DNA from: Streptomyces griseomycini
GTDB lineage: Bacteria; Actinomycetota; Actinomycetes; Streptomycetales; Streptomycetaceae
Assembly (NCBI RefSeq): GCF_014203535.1
Contig: NZ_JACHJI010000002.1
Span: 625,042-689,041, forward strand
Direction of reading: 5' to 3'
Length of the DNA: 64,000 nucleotides
Each line of letters starts with the position of its first letter. Position 1 is the first letter of the stretch. Positions 54,166-62,813 of this stretch are shown one piece after another. Both the position numbers and the translations under genes were made by a program. The notes below the pieces were generated by a model. It saw only the letters and a program-made list of their open reading frames with translations, was not told the DNA's origin and searched no databases.

Positions 54166-54182
54166 ATCAGGGTCCGGCCGGG
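54166..54182 (+). promoter_or_regulatory. ATCAGGGTCCGGCC motif before multicopper oxidase
   Basis: The 14-mer ATCAGGGTCCGGCC (54166-54179) is identical to 17482-17495, in the divergent region of the PspC envelope-stress module. It lies about 50 bp before the multicopper oxidase start, in a promoter-like position. Confidence 0.45.
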
Positions 54183-54228
54183 GCGGTTCCCCGATGTCCG
54201 GTGCGTCATGGTCCAGGACGCTCGACGC

Positions 54229-55857
54229 ATGTCTCGTCACGCGTCTCGCAGCGCGGCACCGGACGGGGGGAGCCCGCCCCGCGGCACCCGTCGTGCCTTC
54301 CGTTGGAAGCGGCTCGCCGTCGTGCTCGGCTCACTGGTCACCGCGGTCGCCGTGGCCGTCGGCGGCCTGTTCGCCTGGCTGTGGACCGACGCGAAGGTCA
54401 GCACGGTGGGCAAGGCACCGTTCGACAACGCCCTGGCGATACCGCCACTGGCCGAGTCGACCGTCGAGAAGGACGGCACCCGGGTCTTCGACCTGCGCAT
54501 GCGGGCGGGCGAGACGGAGTTCCAGGACGGGGTGAGGACTCCCACCTGGGGGTTCAACGGCTCCTACCTCGGTCCGACGCTGCGGGCACAGCGCGGTGAG
54601 AAGGTGCGCGTGCGGATCAGCAACGGTCTGCGGGAGGCGTCCTCCGTGCACTGGCACGGCATGCACCTGCCGGCCCGCATGGACGGCGGCCCGCACCAGA
54701 CGATCGGCCCGGGCTCCACCTGGGCACCGCACTGGACGGTGGACCAGCCCGCGGCGACGCTCTGGTACCACCCGCACCCGCACGGCAGGACCGAGGCACA
54801 CGTCCGGCGCGGCCTGGCGGGCCTGTTCCTCCTCGACGACGAGAAGTCGGCGCGCCTCCCCCTGCCGAAGCGGTACGGCGTCGACGACCTGCCCGTCGTC
54901 GTGCAGGACGTCCGTTTCGACGGCTCGCGACTGGCCGGCGACCGCAAGCTGATGCAGAACGTGGGCTTCCTCGGCGACCGGACCATGGTCAACGGCACCC
55001 TGCGCCCTCACCGGCGGGTTCACGACGAGCTGATACGGCTGCGGCTGCTCAACGCCTCCACCGCGCGCACCTACGCCTTCGGGTTCCCCGACGACCGCGA
55101 CTTCTCGCTGGTGGGCACGGACGGCGGTCTGCTGGAGCGGCCCGCGGTCATGGACCGGGTGCAGCTGTCACCGGGTGAGCGCGCCGAGATCGTCGTGCGG
55201 GTGCGGGCGGGCGAGCGAGTGATGCTCCGCAGCTTTCCGCAGGGCAACTACGGGGACGCCTGGCAGGAGCGGTTCGGCGGGGGCGACGACTCCTTCGACG
55301 TACTGGAGTTGCGTGCGGCCGAGCGGCTGCGGCCGTCGCCCGGACCTCCCGCCGAGCTCGCCGAGCCGGAGCTGCCGAGCGGGGAAGAGGCCGTGCGCGG
55401 ACGGCACTTCGACCTGAAGCGGTCCGGGATCAATGGCCGGTCGATGGACATGGGGCGCATCGACGGGACCGTCACGCGCGGGACGACGGAGGTGTGGACG
55501 ATACGCAACACGAACGGCATGCCGCACAACTTCCACGTGCACGACGTGCAGTTCCGCGTGGTGGAGGTGGACGGTTCGGCTCCGCCGCCGGCCCTGCGGG
55601 GGCCGAAGGACACGGTGTTCGTGCCGCACGGCACGACGATGAAGCTGGCGCTGCGCTTCACGGGGCCGGCCGACCCGGACACTCCGTACATGTACCACTG
55701 CCATCTGCTGTACCACGAGGACGAAGGGATAATGGGCCAGTTCGTGGTGGTCGAGAAGGGCCAGTCGGCCGGGACGCCCCCGGGACACGCGGGCCATGCG
55801 GGCCATACGGGTCCCGCAGGTCACGCGGGCCAGGGACGCGGACACGGGGACGACTGA
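54229..55857 (+). CDS. Multicopper oxidase with His/Gly tail
   Basis: A protein of ~542 aa anchored or exported by an N-terminal hydrophobic segment (LAVVLGSLVTAVAVAVGGLFAWL) after a basic stretch. Three cupredoxin domains carry all copper motifs: HWHG, WYHPHPHG, HNFHVHDVQF and HCHLLYHEDEGIM, so it should couple four one-electron oxidations to O2 reduction, acting on Cu(I), metals or phenols. The tail repeats GHAGHAGHTGPAGHAG, a likely extra metal-binding segment. ATG 54229 is preferred; ATG 54208 is in frame. It shares an upstream 14-mer with the PspC locus. Confidence 0.93.
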   Translation: MSRHASRSAAPDGGSPPRGTRRAFRWKRLAVVLGSLVTAVAVAVGGLFAWLWTDAKVSTVGKAPFDNALAIPPLAESTVEKDGTRVFDLRMRAGETEFQDGVRTPTWGFNGSYLGPTLRAQRGEKVRVRISNGLREASSVHWHGMHLPARMDGGPHQTIGPGSTWAPHWTVDQPAATLWYHPHPHGRTEAHVRRGLAGLFLLDDEKSARLPLPKRYGVDDLPVVVQDVRFDGSRLAGDRKLMQNVGFLGDRTMVNGTLRPHRRVHDELIRLRLLNASTARTYAFGFPDDRDFSLVGTDGGLLERPAVMDRVQLSPGERAEIVVRVRAGERVMLRSFPQGNYGDAWQERFGGGDDSFDVLELRAAERLRPSPGPPAELAEPELPSGEEAVRGRHFDLKRSGINGRSMDMGRIDGTVTRGTTEVWTIRNTNGMPHNFHVHDVQFRVVEVDGSAPPPALRGPKDTVFVPHGTTMKLALRFTGPADPDTPYMYHCHLLYHEDEGIMGQFVVVEKGQSAGTPPGHAGHAGHTGPAGHAGQGRGHGDD

Positions 55858-55936
55858 ACCAGCCGGTCCGCGGTGCGTCCGACGGAAGCGAGGCCACAGA
55901 GCGGACTCCTCCGCTCCGGGTAACTACTCTTGCGCC

Positions 55937-56710
55937 ATGACAACGGCTCTGATTACGGGATCGACGGCGGGGATCGGCGCCGCGTTCGCGCGGCGGCTGG
56001 CGGCCGACGGACACGACCTGGTGCTGGTGGCCCGCGACACCGGCCGGCTGCGGGAACAGGCGACCGAGCTGCACGACCGCCACGGCATCGAGGCGGAGGT
56101 GCTGACGGCCGACCTGGCTCAGGACCGGGACATCGAGGCGGTGGCAGCCCGGCTGGGCGACCGCAAGAACCCCGTCGACCTACTGATCAACAACGCCGGC
56201 TTCGGCAACAAGGGCCGTTACCTCGACGTCCCCATGGCCGACGAGCTGAGGATGCTCAAGGTGCACTGCGAGGCGGTGCTCAGGCTGACCTCGGCGGCGG
56301 CGGAGGCGATGCGGGAGCGCGGGCGCGGAGGCGTCGTGAACGTCGCCTCGACCGCCGCGTTCCTCCCGCGCGGGACCTACGGGGCGTCCAAGGCGTGGGT
56401 CGTGCAGTTCACCCAGGGCGCGGCGCTGGACCTGGCGGGCAACGGCGTACGCCTGATGGCGCTGTGCCCGGGGTTCGTGCGCACCGAGTTCCACGAGCGG
56501 GCCGGGATGGGCACGGACAACATCCCGAACTGGATGTGGCTGGACGCGGACAAGGTCGCGGCGGCGGCCCTCGCGGACCTGGCCCGGGGCAAGACGGTGT
56601 CGGTCCCGGACCCCCGGTACAAGGCGCTGCTGGGAGCGGCGAAGCTGCTCCCCCGGGGCGTGCTGGGCGGGATCTCCTCGCGGACGGGGCGGAAGTACGG
56701 GCCACGGTAG
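55937..56710 (+). CDS. Short-chain dehydrogenase/reductase
   Basis: A 257-aa SDR. The cofactor motif is GSTAGIGAAFARRLAADG, NNAG is INNAGFGN, and the catalytic Ser and YxxxK are VASTAAF and YGASK. The C-terminal ~50 residues (MWLDADKVAAAALADLARGKTVSVPDPRYKAL) are typical of the DltE/YqjQ-type SDRs that act on ketones or acyl intermediates. ATG 55937; TAACTACTCT 6-15 bases upstream looks like a -10, suggesting a leaderless transcript. Confidence 0.9.
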   Translation: MTTALITGSTAGIGAAFARRLAADGHDLVLVARDTGRLREQATELHDRHGIEAEVLTADLAQDRDIEAVAARLGDRKNPVDLLINNAGFGNKGRYLDVPMADELRMLKVHCEAVLRLTSAAAEAMRERGRGGVVNVASTAAFLPRGTYGASKAWVVQFTQGAALDLAGNGVRLMALCPGFVRTEFHERAGMGTDNIPNWMWLDADKVAAAALADLARGKTVSVPDPRYKALLGAAKLLPRGVLGGISSRTGRKYGPR

Positions 56711-56801
56711 CGGGGCGCGGTCACGGCGGGCCGGAGTCCGTGCCCGGGGAGAAACTGGGGGCTGACGGGCCCGGACCCGGGGGACGTCGGAGGTGGACGG
56801 C

Positions 56802-57504
56802 GTGACCTTCGTGCAGCTCATCTACTGCAGGACGAACCGGTTCGAGGAGATGGGCCGGCTCATGGACCGGTGGGTCGAGCAGACCGGGGGGAAACGGACG
56901 GCGACGCACGCGGTGGTCGGCAAGGACCGCTCGGACACGGCGCACGTCGTCGAGATCGTGGAGTTCCCGTCGTACGAGGAGGCGATGCGGAACTCGCAGC
57001 TTCCGGAGACCGACCGGATCTTCCGGGAGACGGTGGCGCGACGGGATGCCCACGTTCACGGACCTGGACGTGGTGCGGGACGCACAGCTGAACACGGACT
57101 CCGCGCGGCGGTTCTTCGAGGTGCTGACCACCGGGGACGACCTGTCGTCGATGACGGGCCTGGTCGAGGAGCACTACCACGCCCACGATCCGGCGAACGA
57201 GCAGGACGTCATCGGCCTCGACCACTTCCGGCGGGACATGGACATGTGGCGCGGCGGCTTCGACTTCTCGTTCCGGATCGAGGACCGGATCGCCCAGGGG
57301 GGCCGTGTGTGCACGCGGTGGAGCTGGTAGGGGACCCGCAAGGGCGACTTCCTCGGGATCCCGGCCACCGGGAGGAGGGTCTCCACGACGGGCACGACCG
57401 TCTTCCGCTTCGGCGGCAGCGGAAAGATCGTCGAGGGCTGGTGGCAGTACGACCGGCTCGGGCTGACGGTGCAGCTGGGAGCGGTGGAACCGACGGAGAC
57501 GTGA
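56802..57504 (+). pseudogene. Broken two-domain ester-cyclase (SnoaL-like) gene
   Basis: GTG 56802 (GGAGG eight bases upstream) opens VTFVQLIYCRTNRFEEMGRLMDR..., an antibiotic-monooxygenase-like domain, up to about 57040. There the frame is lost, and the sequence continues in the next frame as MPTFTDLDVVRDAQL (57046), a SnoaL-like domain. That frame hits TAG at 57328-57330 (after CTRWSW) and then resumes GTRKGDFLGIPATGRR to a TGA at 57502-57504. I recall fused proteins of this order in Streptomyces, so one frameshift plus one nonsense codon have inactivated a single gene. Two separate short genes are a weaker alternative. Confidence 0.7.
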
Positions 57505-57617
57505 GCCCGACCGGGAACGGCAGAAGAGCGGCGGAGGCCCGACCGGAGGGCGGTCCGTGGAGGGCGACGCCTCACGGACCGCCCTCCGGCGTCATCCGCG
57601 GCCGGAACGGCAGTTCG

Positions 57618-57872
57618 TCACAACGCCACGGCGAGCGAGAGAAGTCCGCTGAGTGCGGCGCATCCCAGGCCGATCCTGACCGTCATCACGTGAACGCCCG
57701 GATTACCGGGGTCGCGATCCTTGCCCAGGACTCCCGCCACGACGGCGCATCCCGACAGGAACGGCGTGATCCACTGCGGCATCATGGTCATGAGGTGAAT
57801 CGCCAGGTTCGTCACGGCGAGCATGCACAGGATCGCGCTGACCGCCGTCCACCGCGTGTATGTCTTGGTCAC
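57618..57872 (-). CDS. Small hydrophobic membrane protein
   Basis: An 84-aa protein from GTG 57872 with GGGGAAGGA upstream. It has three hydrophobic segments (residues ~9-27, 33-50 and 65-83) and a short DRDPGNPG loop. No family was recognised. It lies 29 bp downstream of a secreted-protein gene on the same strand and is probably co-transcribed with it. Confidence 0.7.
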   Translation of the reverse strand: MTKTYTRWTAVSAILCMLAVTNLAIHLMTMMPQWITPFLSGCAVVAGVLGKDRDPGNPGVHVMTVRIGLGCAALSGLLSLAVAL

Positions 57873-57901
57873 GCCGGTTCCTTCCCCAGAGACCTGCACG
57901 G

Positions 57902-58711
57902 TCAGCCCTTCTTGAAGGTGCCCTTCCACGTACCGTCCCAGGCAGCGGAGAGATGCTGGACCTTGTCGAGCTGAACGGACCCGAAGGAAGCGGTGATCTT
58001 CCCCTCCCAGACGGTCTCGGCATGGGCCCGGTTCCCACCGACCCACGGCCGGGCATTGTCGGCGTCGATCAGGACGGCGAAATTGTAGTTCTGCTTGGAC
58101 GAACCACTGTTGAGGGCCTTCAGAACCCTCGCCCCGCTGCGGGTTGCCTCGTAACGGACCCACACGGTCAACTTCGTGACGGTGATACCGAAGGCCTTTA
58201 TCTTCTTGGTGTAGGTGGCCTTGTCGGTCCAGGAAGCGTCACGCGCCTGTACGACCCCCTTCGCCTTCGACGTCTCCCTCTCCACCGTGGCACCGCTGAC
58301 GAACGAGACGTCCTCGTTGTACTTCGTCACCACGTCACCGGTGGTCCGCGGCGACGCGTCCCTGGCGGCCGGGGCCGCGCTCGCACCGGGACCGCCGCTG
58401 ATCTCCTCGTCCGAGTCGAAGAAGCTCTGCCACAGCTTCGGGTCGTTCAGATAACCGAGGTACTTCTCCTGGTCCTCAGGAGAAAGGGCCTTGTACTGCT
58501 CCAGAGTCCGCCGGTCGTCGGTCGTGTCCTTGCCGGCCTCGGCGTTCTTGGCCATCTCCGACGTCAGGTGGTCGACATAGGCGGCGGGGGTCTGTATCGC
58601 CCCGGTTCCGTGCGGCGCCGCATCCGCAGCAACGGCGTTCACGGATCCGGTACCGATCAGTGCCGCCGCAAGGACGGTGACGACTCCTCTGCGGGCAAGA
58701 GAATTCCGCAT
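57902..58711 (-). CDS. Secreted protein of unknown function
   Basis: A 269-aa protein. The signal peptide ends near AVAADAAP (about residue 30). An alpha-helical, acidic part (residues ~38-100, LSPEDQEKYLGYLNDPKLWQSFFDS) precedes a Ser/Pro/Ala linker and a beta-rich C-terminal domain (YNEDVSFVSGATVERE, KIKAFGITVTKLTVWVRYEATRS, ending WDGTWKGTFKKG). The last part resembles secreted Streptomyces proteins of unknown role. ATG 58711 follows AAGGGGGA. The gene uses more A/T than its neighbours, which could mean later acquisition. Confidence 0.8.
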   Translation of the reverse strand: MRNSLARRGVVTVLAAALIGTGSVNAVAADAAPHGTGAIQTPAAYVDHLTSEMAKNAEAGKDTTDDRRTLEQYKALSPEDQEKYLGYLNDPKLWQSFFDSDEEISGGPGASAAPAARDASPRTTGDVVTKYNEDVSFVSGATVERETSKAKGVVQARDASWTDKATYTKKIKAFGITVTKLTVWVRYEATRSGARVLKALNSGSSKQNYNFAVLIDADNARPWVGGNRAHAETVWEGKITASFGSVQLDKVQHLSAAWDGTWKGTFKKG

Positions 58712-58800
58712 GCTTTGTTCCCCCTTGAATCAGGTCATGCCGTCACCTGGTCAGGATGACGGGGTCACCTCATCCAAGCACCCGTTGATGATCTTGGTAC

Positions 58801-59124
58801 TCAGATCTTCCTCAAGCTTTGTTCAACACCGAATGGTTCAAGGGGGAATGACATCCTTCCCCCGCCCGCGGGGACCACATGGAAAGGCGGTGGGGAGCAC
58901 GACCCGCCCTCCACCGCCTCCCGTTCGCGCCAACCGCGTACGGCCGTCCGCACGAACGCCGTCCACTGGCCGGCGGGGACGTTCAGGACCGCTGCGTCCG
59001 GGTGCTCCGGGTCACGGGCCAGGACGGCCGTACCGGCGTCCGCGACCTCGGCGCGAGCTCCGCCCCGTGCCGACCACGCCGAGAACCGAACAGGTCGCGC
59101 CGGAAGAGCGAGCGAGCAGGTCAC
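58801..59124 (-). pseudogene. DUF397-like remnant
   Basis: From GTG 59124 a 107-codon frame includes RAEVADAGTAVLARDPEHPDAAVLNVPAGQWTAFVRTAVRG, a recognisable DUF397 core (partners of XRE regulators in Streptomyces), but the usual WRKSSYS start is gone and an unrelated tail follows. The GTG overlaps (GTGA) the stop of another short frame, about 59330-59121, reading HWLLDARTLRARGVVAYPTGPVDGD, which I do not recognise. No XRE gene is adjacent. I read this stretch as leftover coding DNA. Confidence 0.4.
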
Positions 59125-59382
59125 CCCGTCCCGGGTGCCGCCTGCGCCCAGCGGTTGAGCATCTCGCTCCTGTCGTCGTGGGGGAGCCGGGTTCCGCCAC
59201 CGAGCGGGCGGACGTCGCCGTCGACGGGGCCCGTCGGGTACGCGACCACCCCGCGTGCGCGCAGGGTGCGGGCGTCGAGCAGCCAGTGGCGGGCCCGCTC
59301 CCCCAGGCGTGGCCGCCCCACTCCCCTCGCCCCTCCCCACCACGGCGGGGGAGGCGAACGCCGTGCCCGTGGTGCCCGGCCC

Positions 59383-59667
59383 TCACCTGAGGGCCTCGTA
59401 CTCGGCCGGCGGACCGACCAGTTCGGGATGCTCCACCACGTACCAGTCACCGTGGATCGTCAGCATCGCCCAGTGCCAGGCCTCGTCGTGGAAGACGAGT
59501 CCGCGGCAGGGGTGGCCGGCCGGCTCGTACGGGTAGCACTCCAGGGCTTCCTCCCAGGCCTTCGCCGGCGTCAGGCCGCCGTAGCGCCGCATCACCCACG
59601 CGAAGGCACGCCGCTCGGACTCCAGGTACTCGAGGTACTCCGCCTCGCTCCACGTCATGCCTGACAT
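59383..59667 (-). CDS. Small conserved-looking protein of unknown function
   Basis: A 94-aa soluble protein from ATG 59667 (CGGGGGGA upstream). It is acidic and aromatic-rich: MTWSEAEYLEYLESERRAFAWVMRRYGG, then WEEALECYPYEPAG, FHDEAWHWAMLTIHGDWYVVEHPEL. It has a clear coding signature but no family that I recognise. It sits beside a decayed DUF397 region, so it may be part of a small accessory cluster. Confidence 0.7.
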   Translation of the reverse strand: MSGMTWSEAEYLEYLESERRAFAWVMRRYGGLTPAKAWEEALECYPYEPAGHPCRGLVFHDEAWHWAMLTIHGDWYVVEHPELVGPPAEYEALR

Positions 59668-60112
59668 CTCAGGAGTCCCCCCGGAGAAAAGCCGTCCGCA
59701 CCTTCGGCCACGGCAACGCGGGTCCGCCGGTCGACGCGCAGCGGGAGTGCCCCAGGGCCCTCCCGTCCCCCGCTGCGGGCACCCCGGGTACGACCTTCAC
59801 GGCCCGCCGCCGGCCGGACACGAAGGCGGCCGGAACCGGAAGAAGGCCGCGAACGCCGCCGACGCACGGCGGTCGCCGGCCAGGAGGACGCCTGGGCGCG
59901 CTTCCACGACACGACCGTGGCCGACGGCCTGCTGCACCACGCGCGCACCTGGCGGACACCTGCTCCGCCGGGACGTCCTGGACGGATGCCGCAGCCGGGG
60001 GCGAACCCCGTCCGGGCGAGCACGGCCCGACCGGCCGCCCCGTCGGGCCGGAAGGGAGGGAAGACCCTGGTCACCCCTGCCGCCGTCGCCGCCCCGGGAG
60101 CCCCCGGCCGCA
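59668..60112. other. Intergenic region with no supported gene
   Basis: 445 bp between two minus-strand genes. A plus-strand frame reads WARFHDTTVADGLLHHARTW around 59890-59950 but has no start site or continuation, and may be an old gene remnant. Confidence 0.4.
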
Positions 60113-60505
60113 TCACTGCGACACCGCGTCCTCGCAGCTCTCCGAAACCCTCACCACGTCGAGGACCACCGGGTAATCGGTGATCTGCTGGTTCGGTCCC
60201 GGCCGGGAGGCACAGATCCTCCACTCGGCCGGGTCGTCCACGGGACGGCCCCGGCCGCTCGCGTCCTTGAAGGCCACGTCGGTCCCGGAGCCCATCTGCT
60301 CGTGCGCGCGCCCGGCGTTGCCGCCGATGACGTCCGGCATGGTGGCGGCGACCGGCTCGGGGTTCGCCGAACGGGGTGTCTCGGCGGCCCTCGAGCCTGC
60401 CGGGGTGTCCGCCGAGGCGTCCGGTTCGGACGACGCGCCGCAGGCGGTGGCCGAGGCCAGGAGCGCGGCGGCGAGGACGGGTATCAGAAGCCTGGTGACG
60501 GACAT
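60113..60505 (-). CDS. PASTA-domain lipoprotein
   Basis: A 130-aa lipoprotein. The signal segment ends in a lipobox-like ATAC (Cys at about residue 22), then a Ser/Ala/Pro linker and one PASTA-like domain: MPDVIGGNAGRAHEQM, DASGRGRPVDDPAEWRICASRPGPNQQI, VVLDVV. PASTA domains bind peptidoglycan fragments or beta-lactams and usually sit on PknB or PBPs; here the domain stands alone. ATG 60505 has GAGGAA upstream. Confidence 0.8.
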   Translation of the reverse strand: MSVTRLLIPVLAAALLASATACGASSEPDASADTPAGSRAAETPRSANPEPVAATMPDVIGGNAGRAHEQMGSGTDVAFKDASGRGRPVDDPAEWRICASRPGPNQQITDYPVVLDVVRVSESCEDAVSQ

Positions 60506-60658
60506 GCACTTCCTCACGTGTCGACAGGCCCGAAACAGTACCCACGGTGAAATCCGGAACGGTACCCACGGTGGGAGCCGACGGCCCTCCCCCTCGCGCG
60601 GGACGACGAGATGCCGGGGAGCCCGTGACGGGCACCGTTGTCGGAGGCACCTGGCAGG

Positions 60659-61036
60659 ATGCCGGCCGTGGCACCGCGAGACGACAGCGACGAGGACCGG
60701 GTCACCGACGCCTTCCGCGCCTGGCTGCTCGCCGAGGGCTGGACCCCGGTCGAGCCCACGGACCGCTGGACCGACCTCGAAGCCGTGCGGGGCGGGGAGC
60801 GGCTGATCTGCGAGGCCACGGGCCGCACCAGCGAGAAGGGCGTCGACGCCGACATCGCCTACGGCCAACTGCTGCGCCGCATGACGAGCCGGGACGCCCG
60901 GACGCGGTACGCCCTCGTCGTGCCGTCCTCCTCCGTGGAGGCGGCCGAGCGCGTCCCGGCCCACGTCCGCGCACTGCTGCGGATCGACGTGTACGAGGTG
61001 ACGGACGACGACGGGGTGCGCCGGCCGCCCGCCTGA
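60659..61036 (+). CDS. Putative PD-(D/E)xK nuclease-like protein
   Basis: A 125-aa soluble protein with a pattern like the Holliday-junction-resolvase/restriction fold: RVTDAFRAWLLAEGW, then LICEATGRT (E-x-x-G-x-T) and VDADIAYGQLLRRM, followed by strand RYALVVPSSS and IDVYEVTDDD. Active-site spacing is suggestive, not proven. ATG 60659 or GTG 60668 could be the start (AGGA lies 8 bases before the GTG). Confidence 0.6.
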   Translation: MPAVAPRDDSDEDRVTDAFRAWLLAEGWTPVEPTDRWTDLEAVRGGERLICEATGRTSEKGVDADIAYGQLLRRMTSRDARTRYALVVPSSSVEAAERVPAHVRALLRIDVYEVTDDDGVRRPPA

Positions 61037-61344
61037 CCGCCTCCCCTCCTCCGCCGCCTCCGCCGTCGCCGCTCCGCGTGGAGGTCAGTGACGCGCGCGG
61101 GAACGGCATCCCGCGCCCGCTCCGGGTGGTCTGTCCGACGACGGGGACGGACGCGGTCTCGTCCTCGTCACGGCACCGGCGGAACCGGTCCGGTTCCCGG
61201 TGCGGCGGGACGGCCGACCGGGCGGGGCCCCCGGTTCCACGGCTTCGGAAGAAGATCGCGACGCACGGCAACCCCCCGGCGTGCGGCGGCGACATCAGGG
61301 CGGTGGGCACCGAGGGCCCTCCTCCATCGAACGAAAGCCGTGAC
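61037..61344. other. Leader region of pectate lyase gene
   Basis: 308 bp upstream of the secreted lyase. It should hold the promoter, but no clear -10/-35 pair or operator was identified. Confidence 0.4.
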
Positions 61345-62715
61345 ATGCGCAGTACGAACACCGCCCCGCGCACGGGGCACCGGAGAAAGAACGGCCGACG
61401 CCGCACCGTCCTGGTCGGCGCGCTCACCACGTCCCTCGTGGGCGGCGCCGTGGTCGGCGGCGTGCTGATGTCGGCGTCCGCCGCGGAGCCGGGCGCGGGC
61501 ACCTACCGGCTGGTGAACGCGGTGAGCGACGCCTGCTTGGAGGTCCCGTCGGGCAGTACGCGGAGCGGGGTGCAGCTGGCCCTGGCGGCCTGCGACGGGG
61601 GCGCGGACCAGAGCTGGGAACTGGCCGGATCCGGCGACGGCTTCACCCTGAAGTCCTCCGCCACCGGCCTGTGCGTGGGCGTCAAGGACGACGCGACCTC
61701 CGCCGGGAAGGCCGTGCAGCAGCAGGGCTGCGGCACGGGCTCCTCCCAGGTCTGGAAGGTGAGTTCCCTCGGTGACGCCGTCCACCACCTGGTCAACGCG
61801 CACAGCGAGAAGTGCCTGAACCCCAAGAGCGGTCTGCTGCAGCAGAACTCCTGTGACAAGGCCGCCGGCAAGAGCTGGACCCTGCGGGAGGTGAACGGCT
61901 CGACGCCCCCGGCGGCGACCCCGACGGCGAGCGCCCCCGCCTCCCCCTCCGCGCCCGCCTCTCCCTCCGCCCCCGCCGGTACCACCGCGCCCGCGGACGA
62001 CGAGCCGTCCGGCGGCACCGGCTTCGCCTCCTGGCCCACCGCCACCGACGAGCAGCCCGTCTCCTCGACCATCGAGGTGAAGGGCGAGTACGACGGCTCC
62101 CTCAAGCGCTTCCACGGCTCGGGCGAGCTCGGCGGCAGCGGCCAGGACGAGGGCCAGGACCCGCTGTTCAAGCTCGCCGACGGCGCGACGCTGAAGAACG
62201 TCGTCCTCGGTACGCCCGCCGCCGACGGAGTGCACTGCTCGGGCAGCTGCACCCTGATCAACGTGTGGTGGGAGGACGTCGGCGAGGACGCCGCCAGCTT
62301 CAAGGGCACGTCGTCGTCGGCGCGGTACGAGGTGATCGGCGGCGGCGCCCGCAAGGCCGACGACAAGGTCTTCCAGCACAACGGCGCCGGCACCCTGACC
62401 ATCAGGGACTTCCAGGTGTCCGAGTTCGGCAAGCTCTACCGCTCGTGCGGCAACTGCGGCACCCAGTACCAGCGCCACGTCGTGGTCGACAACGTCCTGG
62501 TCACGAGCCCCGGCAAGGTCCTCGCCGGCGTCAACGCCAACTACGGCGACACCGCGACCCTCTCGGGCGTGACGATCGTCGGCGACGGCAAGAAGAAGAT
62601 CGCCGTCTGCGAGCGCTTCCAGGGCAACGACAGCGGTGACGAACCGACCAAGCTCGGCAGCGGCCCCGACGGCAAGGCCTGCGTCTACGAGGAATCCGAC
62701 GTGACGTACCAGTAG
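61345..62715 (+). CDS. Secreted pectate lyase (PL3) with ricin-type lectin domain
   Basis: A 456-aa exported enzyme. The signal peptide (VLVGALTTSLVGGAVVGGVLMSASAAEP) follows a basic Tat-like stretch (RRKNGRRR). A ricin-type beta-trefoil domain (residues ~50-175, with QxW-like DQSWELAG, SQVWKVSS, GKSWTLRE) leads by a Pro/Ala/Ser linker to a family-3 pectate lyase domain (residues ~230-456): FKLADGATLKNVVLG, DGVHCSGSCTLINVWWEDVGEDAASFKG, VFQHNGAGTLTIRDFQV, YRSCGNCG. The order lectin then lyase suggests carbohydrate binding for plant pectin. ATG 61345 start. Confidence 0.93.
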   Translation: MRSTNTAPRTGHRRKNGRRRTVLVGALTTSLVGGAVVGGVLMSASAAEPGAGTYRLVNAVSDACLEVPSGSTRSGVQLALAACDGGADQSWELAGSGDGFTLKSSATGLCVGVKDDATSAGKAVQQQGCGTGSSQVWKVSSLGDAVHHLVNAHSEKCLNPKSGLLQQNSCDKAAGKSWTLREVNGSTPPAATPTASAPASPSAPASPSAPAGTTAPADDEPSGGTGFASWPTATDEQPVSSTIEVKGEYDGSLKRFHGSGELGGSGQDEGQDPLFKLADGATLKNVVLGTPAADGVHCSGSCTLINVWWEDVGEDAASFKGTSSSARYEVIGGGARKADDKVFQHNGAGTLTIRDFQVSEFGKLYRSCGNCGTQYQRHVVVDNVLVTSPGKVLAGVNANYGDTATLSGVTIVGDGKKKIAVCERFQGNDSGDEPTKLGSGPDGKACVYEESDVTYQ

Positions 62716-62748
62716 GCGTGACGCACCAGTAGGCGCGCCGCGCACGGG

Positions 62749-62791
62749 CGAGGGCCCGGCACCGCTGAACGGCAGCGGTGCCGGGCCCTCG
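62749..62791. terminator. Bidirectional terminator, 19-bp stem
   Basis: CGAGGGCCCGGCACCGCTG (62749-62767) is the exact reverse complement of 62773-62791 around a 5-nt loop. It separates the convergent pectate lyase and groEL genes. Confidence 0.85.
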
Positions 62792-62813
62792 TGGTGCTCT
62801 GCGAGCGGGTCGC

